Below, in pieces: positions 56,548-64,000 of a stretch of DNA of 64,000 nt (position 1 is its first letter; each line of letters begins with the position of its first letter). The notes below the pieces were generated by a model that did no database searches, was not told the origin of the DNA, and worked only from the letters and a program-made list of their open reading frames with translations. The stretch comes from Scedosporium boydii (Eukaryota > Ascomycota > Sordariomycetes > Microascales > Microascaceae), in assembly GCA_002221725.1 (NCBI GenBank), contig NJFT01000053.1, positions 62,001-126,000 of the forward strand, given 5' to 3'. A program made the position numbers and the translations under genes.

Positions 56548-58407
56548 CTATTGCTGCTCCGTCTCTTCCTGCTTCAAGAGCACAGATAAAACCCCATTTG
56601 TCAGAAGATCACCGACACCCTCTCTCTCCCGGGGCGGGAGGTCGGAAACAGAGCTTTTCTTAGACTCCTCCAAAAGTCTGGCAAGGTCCACATGCTTTCC
56701 GTCGACGAGATATTTCCAGAATTCGATATCCTTGCTGTCTCTGGACGGAGACACAGGCGATCTTTCCGCCCGCGCAAGATTAACCTGGTGCAGGACTCCG
56801 AGCCAACTGCCCGTGTCGCGGGACGACACCTTTCCTTCCTCGACAAGCACGCGAAGCATGTTTAAATCGGCCTGATACGCCGCGGCTTCCACGGAAGGAA
56901 TCGTGTCCCAAAGATAGTATCTCCTACGGTTTCCCTCGGGATCCGCTCCAGCCTGGATTAAGAGCCGGACGATGTTGATGTGACCTTTGCGCACCGCCGT
57001 GGTGATAGGGGTCTCGACATCGTTCCGGACAGTAAGTTCCCCACGTAAGGTTTTCAAATCCCCCGGCTCTTCCCTCGGCGCACCCAAAGAAAGGAAGGAG
57101 TTATCAGCTAATATGTGCGGATACTTCAATAGTTTCCCAACCATGGGAGCGTTTCCGTTCGCGCAGGCTTGCTCGAACGCGGGAACACAGGCTTCCACGA
57201 CGGCCTCGCCATAGTCACGCAGCTGGCGCGGGTTGAGCTCTCTGGGAGGCTTAACCGGATACCAGGTCGTAATTAACATGTCAAGAATGCGCTCGTCTCC
57301 TAGAAATGTAGCCAGTTGTATCAATTTCGACTCGGCCGTTCTGTGTATCTTTGCCCTCTCCATCAGTAGCTCAATCATGTCGTGATTCCCCACCAGAACC
57401 GCCAAGGCGATGTAGCTCCAATGGTAATACTGGCGGGAACGCTTCCGCGACGTTCCCGTGTTTTGTTCAACTTTCTTTTCCATCGAGCATAAATCATGCT
57501 TGAGTAAGGTGGCAACCAAGTCCGCATTGTCTGCCCGAATTGCTGCTTCCAGAAAGCTTCCGAATAAGGGTATGGAGCCTTCAAAAGGGACTTTGGTTCC
57601 ATGTCTTTTCTGCAATTTCATAAATTTCTTGTAGCCAAGTTCGATCACCATAAATAACACCTTGACCTCTATGCCAGGGCAATTCAGGTAAATGCGGGAG
57701 ACCAGAACAAGTGTATCGAAACGCTTATCCTTGAAGATGGGCGTAGCCGGGAATAGCGTATCCAAGATCTCGGATTGGATCAAGGTTGCGATATCACACA
57801 CTCTCGACCGATGTGCTGTATTTAGCGCCTGTTGGCACAGCTTGTGGATAAGTTGATACCGTTCAGGGCCGATGGGGTCTAGCCCATCCTCGGCCATGAT
57901 TGTATCTACCACGGAGTTGATGAGAGTAGAGAGATTGGCGTTCCGTGGCAGATGACGAGACGGCAGCACCATAAGATAGCGTGCTAGGAAATAGCTGATA
58001 TCCATCTTCGAGAGGGCAGAGTATTCGCCGAGTGACCGATGCCGAGCTGCTTTAGCTGCGTATGCTTTGATTTCCGCGGTGTCATACAGCGAAAGGAGGA
58101 GCTTTGATGTAGCTATGGCGTACATGACCTCGGTGGAAAACACACCTAAACTCGTACAGTGTCAGAAAATTGCCGTTCGACGACCGCTCGGGACCGAGAG
58201 AAGAATTGGATTCGGTGATCCAGCCAACGCACTGTTTATCTGACGGAGACGAAGCATTCGTACCAAGTTATCGGTCCTGGCTGCATCAAACTCGACCGCC
58301 TTCCTTATCACCAATCGAAGAACATCAATCGGGAGATCCATTAAAGACAATGGGGTCTTCGGACGATCCGAGATCGAGTTTGCCTGATTCACAGTTTCAG
58401 GCTCCAT
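56548..58407 (-). CDS. F-box-like/ankyrin-repeat protein
   Basis: Exons 58407-58233 and 58145-56548 give 590 residues. The 87 bp intron (GTGCGT...GAGTTTAG) joins LRLRQIN to SVFSTEVMYAIATSKLLL, the usual sequence after a fungal F-box-like motif (LSLMDLPIDVLRLVIRKAV, residues about 20-38). The middle is helical with degenerate ankyrin-like units (for example YIALAVLVGNHDMIELLMER). One clear ankyrin repeat is TPITTAVRKGHINIVRLLIQ, and a last unit reads AAAYQADLNMLRVLVEEGK. F-box proteins recruit targets to SCF ubiquitin ligases; ankyrin repeats would bind the target. The start ATG at 58407 (MEPETVNQAN) is the first in frame. The gene looks intact. Confidence 0.85.
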
Positions 58408-59952
58408 AGCTGAAGGCGTGGATATTGTGGTCAAAGAGTGTGCTGTCGAGCATTCAATGTTTCTGGGTAATGGCTGGATTGGCAGAACAGTTGAAGAGCT
58501 GAGAGATCATCATTTTTTTTCTGCGATTCGACGCTGCGAGTCAGTCCGCGAATTAATATTATCGTTGGGGTCAAACATGGGCTGCGCCACGCTTTCTCTG
58601 TGGGGGACTTTTGTCAAAACAGAGAACCACCTGGGGCAAAAATAGTGCTTTCTGCCATGCCCACTGGGCAAGTTGGCCCTTACTCTGCCTCCCATTCCCA
58701 ATTTGACAACGGATGAATTCGCCAAAAGGATGATGCAAATGAGGAACCCTGCCTGAAGTGGCCGCTAACAGATAGTAAAGTGGAGAATTTGCATTTTGCG
58801 CTCCATAGCAGGCAGCAGTGACAAGGATATGTGCTCAGCTTGGGAGTCGCCTCCTGCGCCTCATATCGTCCCCACACAGGGTTTCTGTCCCTAAATCTCG
58901 CAGCAGATCATTGTCCGAGCAACCTGGCCTCCTACCTCATAACCCAAGGCCTTCCGCGGGATCCTGACGGGAGCGGGTCTCGGCCATTCGTAAGAGAAAC
59001 CTTTCTCCAAGGCTCGACGGAGTGTCCATCGACGCTGATAGTCATGTGCCCATGTTGGTGTTGCACAAGCTATTGACCGAGAGATATCCTTCTAGAGGAT
59101 AGTTGCGAGAGAGCAGAGGGCGAGGAGAGCGTCCTGCCGTCAGTTCTGTGCGACAAGCGCGGAGCCAGGGCATTTGTCGAGCAGGTGGACTAATATAATG
59201 GTAATGTCGATTGGGCGAAGAAACTCGACTTTTATTGTGACACTCGACGAGTCCTTCGAGAACATTGGCAAGCTGTACCGTCAATGGCGACATTTTCACG
59301 ATGTCGGTTTGAAGACCCTTGCTATCAATCCAACAAGCGCAAGCGGTCTCAGTTTTGGGATGGCGAAGCTGTTGACAGTTCCTCTAGTAGCGGAGATCGG
59401 AGCGATATATACAACTAAGGCAATCTCAGCCAACGCCCTTCGGTTGTTGGACGTTTCATCCCTTGAGATGCTCCAGTCCCAGATATATCTTTCAATCCCC
59501 TTTGGGTCGGATTTTGGGGACCAAGACCTTGAAAAGACGCTATTAAAACAGTCATAGGACTCAGCTCAAGGTAAGTTTTGGGATCCCAAGACGTCCTCAA
59601 TGAGGCAGGGTTAAGTAAATAAATTAAATTAAATTAACGTTAGAGGAAAAAATAGAAAATTAACAAAGAAACTAAGAAAAAAAAAAAAAAGCTCACCCCC
59701 TCTTTGGCTTGGACGAGACGGACGTCCTGTCGAGTCTTGACAAACCAAGCGAACTGAGACTGCACCCTGTCTTAGCCATAGAAAGCAAGATTGGGCTCCG
59801 GCGAAATGGGCTCCCCCACGCTCATGACATAAATACTCTCTTTGTTGACCCCGATCATAACCAATCCGATTGAAGAACTCCTAGCAGACACCAACTCCGT
59901 ATCCCCTCAAAGGCACCGTCATCTTTGTTCCTCAAACATGCCACAGGTTACC
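58408..59952. other. Gene-poor stretch of 1.5 kb
   Basis: A plus frame at 59174-59557 (127 residues, MSSRWTNIMVMSIGRRN...) is the longest; it has no domain or splice support and could be chance. Others at 58418-58645, 58831-59076 and 59842-60204 are chance frames or shadows. An A-run is near 59677-59690. Confidence 0.4.
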
Positions 59953-61046
59953 TTACGCCTCAATGATCCTCTGGAATTCACCCTCGGTATGCTTCCATAC
60001 TTTGTCGGAGACTCCTTCCTGCCTGAGTTTCTCCAGTACTTTCCCTGCCTTCTCTCCCAGCGCAGTCCCGTCCCAGCTGATGGAGTAAACTCCGCTTCCA
60101 TTGTTGCCGTCCGTTCCTCGCACCGCCTCAACCCCTTTGTCCCTCGTCAGGCCTACCGCACCACCTTCACGAGGCGGGTACCTTCCAGACGTAGAGAAAA
60201 ATAGATGCCGTTCCCCGGCTTCCTCATTCGGAATAGCAAACAACGGCAAAACAAACTTGTAGACGCGTGCCGCAAGTTTCAAGGGCAGACTGGACATGTC
60301 TTGTCCGAGATCTGTTGTGACCATGCCGGGGAAGACTTGAATGAAGCTCACTTCGGGAGCTTTCTTCGCTAGGGTCTCGAGGGATAGAGTTATCATGGAG
60401 GAAACGTGGCCGCGGCTTGCCATTAAGGAGAGATTCCGAGCTTGGAAATCGCTGGTGTCGACCTGTCCCTCCTTGGTCCCTGCGAAGACGGTGACAACAC
60501 GGCGGAGGTCGGGCGCGACCCGCAGAAGAGGTAGCAGGTTAAGGATGAATCGTGTTCGGGCGTAGTAATTGAGTGACATGAAGAAGTGGAGCTTCTCCGT
60601 AGTTTCTAAACAAGTCAAGGATCTTAATACTCCATCCTGGCGTGAAAACGCAAAGCGCGAATCGCAAGTTGGCACTACGAACAATGGTACTTACCTGTGT
60701 GGACAGTGAACGTCCCAGGCGTCAGGAAAAGCAGATTGATTGCCTTTTCCCGGCTCGCAATATCCTTGCACACCTCATCGACGGAGCGAATAAGGCTGAT
60801 ATCCGCGCCGATGAAATTGTATTGCCCTTCATTATTCAAGGCCTTGCATTCGTCAATGACACGCTTCGCGTTCGCTTCTGACCGGCCGATGAGGTATATC
60901 CGTGGCTTGCGCGTATGCTTTGCGAATTGCTTCAAAGATGTCTCGCCTATCCCTCGGGTTCCGCCGACGAAGACGGCGACAAGTCCCTCGGGCAGCTTGG
61001 TGGCGACCTTGGCATTTGATGCCTGGATGTCGGATAAGGCAACCAT
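59953..61046 (-). CDS. Short-chain dehydrogenase-like oxidoreductase
   Basis: Exons 61046-60695 and 60605-59953 give 334 residues; the 89 bp intron (GTAAGT...TTGTTTAG) joins TVHTE to TTEKLHFFMSLNYYARTRF. The dinucleotide site is FVGGTRGIGE (about residues 26-35), followed by IYLIGRSEANAKR and ADISLIRSVDEV. LLFLTPG stands where classical SDRs have NNAG. The usual YxxxK is replaced by NYYARTRF with Arg at the Lys place, as in a group of atypical fungal SDRs. The later part has VSFIQVFPGMVTTDLG (PG motif) and a C-terminal extension with a possible membrane-facing helix. Catalysis may be unusual or lost; the fold assignment is firm. Similar proteins occur near secondary-metabolite genes, but no such cluster is visible here. 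Confidence 0.88.
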
Positions 61047-62175
61047 TTTTGGGATAAGGATATGCTGCTGAATTCTAGAAGATTATTGATAAATAGGCAG
61101 GAAATGGTGTGGATTGATGCTAAAGGGCAGAGAGTTGGCCATCTATCGCATGGTCGCGTCGTAGATAAATACCCTCCTCGCCAGCTCAAAGCGCATAAGT
61201 CCGCTGTCAATTCGGAATCTCCGAAAAGCCAACCTGCGGACTTGCGCCTGTGCCTGTGTTGCCTGTGGACTTCCGCCCGTAATACGGCAGGATATCTCGC
61301 CTTGCTCCCGTTGGAGAAATTTACCGCTCCGAGTCCGATCTTACTGATGACGTCACTTGGATTGTCCTTGGACTGTCTCAATCGGCGGACTACCCCGGCT
61401 TTCCGATGCCACGGCCTCCAGCTCGTATCTGTGGCGGTGTCATGCGGCTTGATTGATGCCGCGATTGCCTCGGAAATCGGAATGTCATCGCCCGCATTGC
61501 TCGTATTATACCATTCTGAGTCGACAAACGAGGAATACCTTTGTTTTTCCACTTCCCACCGTTTTGCGTCACTTTGCATACGTACCAGCTTGCCGCTCAA
61601 GCTGAACGCCCCAAGCCAACATTCTCAGAGACAACTATTGGCCGCCAGGCATTGGTTAGTGCCTAGGTGAATGAACCCAACAAAACCGAAAAAGAGGGGG
61701 TTTTAGGTCTGGCGCTGCTACATCAATATAATTCCACATAGGATTCCTCGGTTTGCGACGTTGATTACTCCTAGGATTCGCTATCATATCGACGAAGTCT
61801 AATTACCCTCGCAGAGTTCGGCTCAAACAGTTAGCCCTACCTGGCAAATAATTTGACCACGATGGAAGTAACTCTTAACAAGGGCAGAGCCCCAGATGCA
61901 GCACTTGATTTAGCATTGGGATAGGCCTCGCTCTCAGGCCTCCTCTACGACGGCACTTCTCTGCAAGTACCAGGATTCTAGCCTCAAAAAGATTCGCGTT
62001 GTGGTCTAGTCCGTGGGTTCATCTCCATGCATAAATCTGTTTCCCATTTCGCCAAGCAGGGGGCTGTGCAATTTCACAGCCCACAAGGCTAATGCTGTGG
62101 CCCAGATTCACCATCGCGAATCTCTCAGCTTGGCTTCTCGAATTCTCGCGAACTGATGTTGTTCCATCCTTCAAG
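61047..62175. other. Divergent spacer of 1.1 kb
   Basis: Plus frame 61062-61670 and minus frame 60947-61600 overlap each other and the SDR start; neither has a domain, and they are treated as chance frames. It should hold the SDR and HET promoters. Confidence 0.4.
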
Positions 62176-64000
62176 ATGGCTCTCTGTTCAAAATGCCTCA
62201 CACTTGCTGATGTACCCGACAACGATTCGGTCAATCACCCTCATCATCCCAGTGTGACTTCACTGCTGGATGCGGCCAAGTCCTGTCCCTTATGCCAATC
62301 CTTCCTCGGCCGGGTCATCGGGATTCGAAATATTGAGCATGACGCACAGGATGGATTCTGGACCCGATCCTTGCTGAGAACGACTATTCCAGCCAAGACT
62401 GCCGGGCCGAATATGACATCGGTGAGGAAATTTATTCTTGTATCTGCGAGGACTGAGCTGGAATCGGAACCTTTTGTAATCTCGAGTGGCGGTGAGTTAA
62501 ACGAACTAAAGGACCCTCTGCGTCCATATATCACTCTTGTCGCGATGAAACAGATCATTCTCTAATAATATTTTTGTAGGACTTGCCGCTACCCGGCCGA
62601 TATGGTATGAGAAGGATCTCACCTTCGCCGCGCGTGCGACCACCATCATGAGGTGGCTAAAAGAATGTGATTCGGCCCACCCCCATTGCCGGAGCGGTTT
62701 CGTCAGTGCCTCACTCCCCGGTCGACTAATAGACGTCGGGCGAGAGCCAAGTCAACAACTTCGCTTGGTTACCGTATCTGCATCGACTATGAATCCCCAA
62801 TACGTAGCCTTGAGCCATCGTTGGGGAGGAAAAATCCCCTTCGTGACTACCCGTGCGACCTTAAACGAGCGCGTCAACAAAATCTCATTACAGGATCTCC
62901 CGCAAACGTTCTCCGACGCCGTGCTCGTAACTCGCACCCTCGGTATCCGCTACCTCTGGATCGATTCGTTGTGCATAGTTCAGGATGACACGGAAGACTG
63001 GAAAAGGGAAGCGTCGAAGATGGCATCGATTTTCCTTGGAGCTTACCTGACAATTACGGCTGCGGATGCTGAGGATTGCCATGGCGGGCTTGGCCTCGGG
63101 AATATACCCTCATCAGCACTGTTCGAAAGAACATCACTCGCTCCTGGTGGAGGTCCAGCGCGACTCTGTCTCCGTCCTGTCAAGGTGACCGGATACCAGC
63201 TACACTCTACTTTGAAGAGCTCTGCACTTCATAAAAGAGCATGGGTATTTCAAGAGACGATTTTGTCCCGCCGCAACGTGCATATGATGAAAGGGCAGCT
63301 CTTTTGGCAATGCCACTCACTCTTAGAATCGGAAGACGGAACACTCAGGCAGACAAACCACCAGCCCGATGATCCCGAAGACCGACGGATGCTACTTTCA
63401 GAGTATCCCCTGTTCAATTTTGGACATCTTCGAGAGAACCGTGAGGATGGCTCCAGCTGGTGGACCTGGATTCAAGAGCACTGCCGTCGTCAACTCACCT
63501 TTGAGTCCGACAGCCTACCCTCCATGGCAGGGATTATGGATCTGTATCAGAGATTAACGGGAGATGTTCCCGTTGTGGGGCTTTGGAGGAACAACCTACT
63601 CCTTCATCTTTCCTGGCGAACCAGCCAGCATGTTGACTCTTCGCAACGCGACTTCAGCCAGCCAACCTGGTGTTGGACTTCACTCAGACACTCGGCTCGC
63701 CAGCACATATGTACGGCGCAGATTCCTTTCCAGTCCATGCTGCAATCCTCACTCGACAAGTCCCCTGGATCAAGAACCGAAATCTTTTGGACAGCTCCCC
63801 TGAAAAACGTAGATGTGAGCTGGGATGGGGAGCCGATGGTGTCGCAGTTGAAATCTGCCGTTTTATCTATAGGACGAGTTCCTTGGCCAGATCCTGAAAA
63901 TTTCAAACGATTTGACCGCCTTAGCGTCGATATGTCATATGATTCCGTCACGACAGGAGAGAAAAGGGACACCATTTTCCTTCCGTTATGGATGTCTTGT
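62176..64000 (+). CDS. HET-domain protein, 3' end outside the window
   Basis: Exon 1 62176-62491 and exon 2 from 62580 (intron GTGAGT...TTTTGTAG) stay open to base 64000, giving at least 579 residues. The start MALCSKCLTLADVP is followed by a Cys-pair (CPLCQSFL) typical of the N-terminal zone of this HET subclass. HET domain: YVALSHRWGG (about residue 180), YLWIDSLCIVQDDTEDWKRE (about 232-251), FLGAYLTITAADAED and RAWVFQETILSRRNVHM. The region after VPVVGLWRNNLLLHLSWRT is the usual HET tail. An upstream in-frame ATG at 62092 would add 28 residues. Up to the window end the gene is intact. Confidence 0.9.

Noticed and set aside
59174..59557. Plus-strand frame of 127 residues
   Set aside because: The longest frame in a gene-poor stretch; no motif and no supporting exon. 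A chance frame cannot be excluded.
60947..61670. Long opposing frames on both strands upstream of the SDR
   Set aside because: Each is the shadow of the other in GC-rich promoter sequence; neither has a domain, and one overlaps the SDR coding start.

Overview
The window is nuclear DNA from a filamentous ascomycete (Pezizomycotina). The evidence is short 45-80 bp GT-AG introns with CTAAC-like branch points, Zn2Cys6 regulators, an RTA1-like protein, a full-length PDR-type ABC transporter, a fungal tyrosinase and several HET-domain genes. The species cannot be fixed from sequence alone. No tRNA, rRNA or CRISPR was seen. All exon joins were worked out by eye from splice signals and reading frame.

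Layout. 0-15 kb: a short-chain dehydrogenase cut by the left edge, a four-helix membrane protein, an alpha/beta hydrolase, a decayed Zn2Cys6 regulator, an OLA1/YchF-type NTPase lying between two direct repeats, a tyrosinase, an M20 peptidase and a coiled-coil protein. 15-22 kb: a HET gene followed by a graveyard: an unidentified decayed gene, a frameshifted ankyrin-repeat gene and an orphan second copy of the HET gene's leader/promoter. 22-33 kb: a two-exon PDR transporter, about 3 kb without a clear gene that holds a TA-flanked MITE, a Zn2Cys6 regulator with a one-base frameshift, and a divergent RTA1-like gene. 33-37 kb: gene debris plus an unusual Cys/His-repeat protein. 37-42.5 kb: a ten-exon SNF2/RING DNA translocase (Rad5/Rad16 type), convergent with a zinc-finger/ankyrin protein only 6 bp away. 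43-51 kb: a 5'-truncated HET relic, a decayed SLC4/Bor1-type transporter, an aminoglycoside-phosphotransferase-fold gene with a frameshift, and a broken HET gene. 52-64 kb: a seven-finger zinc protein, an intact HET gene, an F-box-like/ankyrin protein, a second SDR and a HET gene cut by the right edge.

Reading the whole: housekeeping-like genes (OLA1-like, SNF2, M20, SDRs, ABC, RTA1) have intact, splice-consistent exons. Accessory genes (HET, ankyrin, Zn2Cys6, transporter and kinase-fold genes) are often broken by one- or two-base indels or truncation. Five HET loci, two ankyrin/zinc-finger or F-box proteins and one ankyrin relic in 50 kb suggest a fast-turnover self/non-self recognition neighbourhood. 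The most distinctive items are the direct-repeat-bracketed OLA1 paralogue with a changed adenine-specificity motif, the tandem CxxH/CxxC-module protein at 35 kb and the HET birth-and-death landscape.
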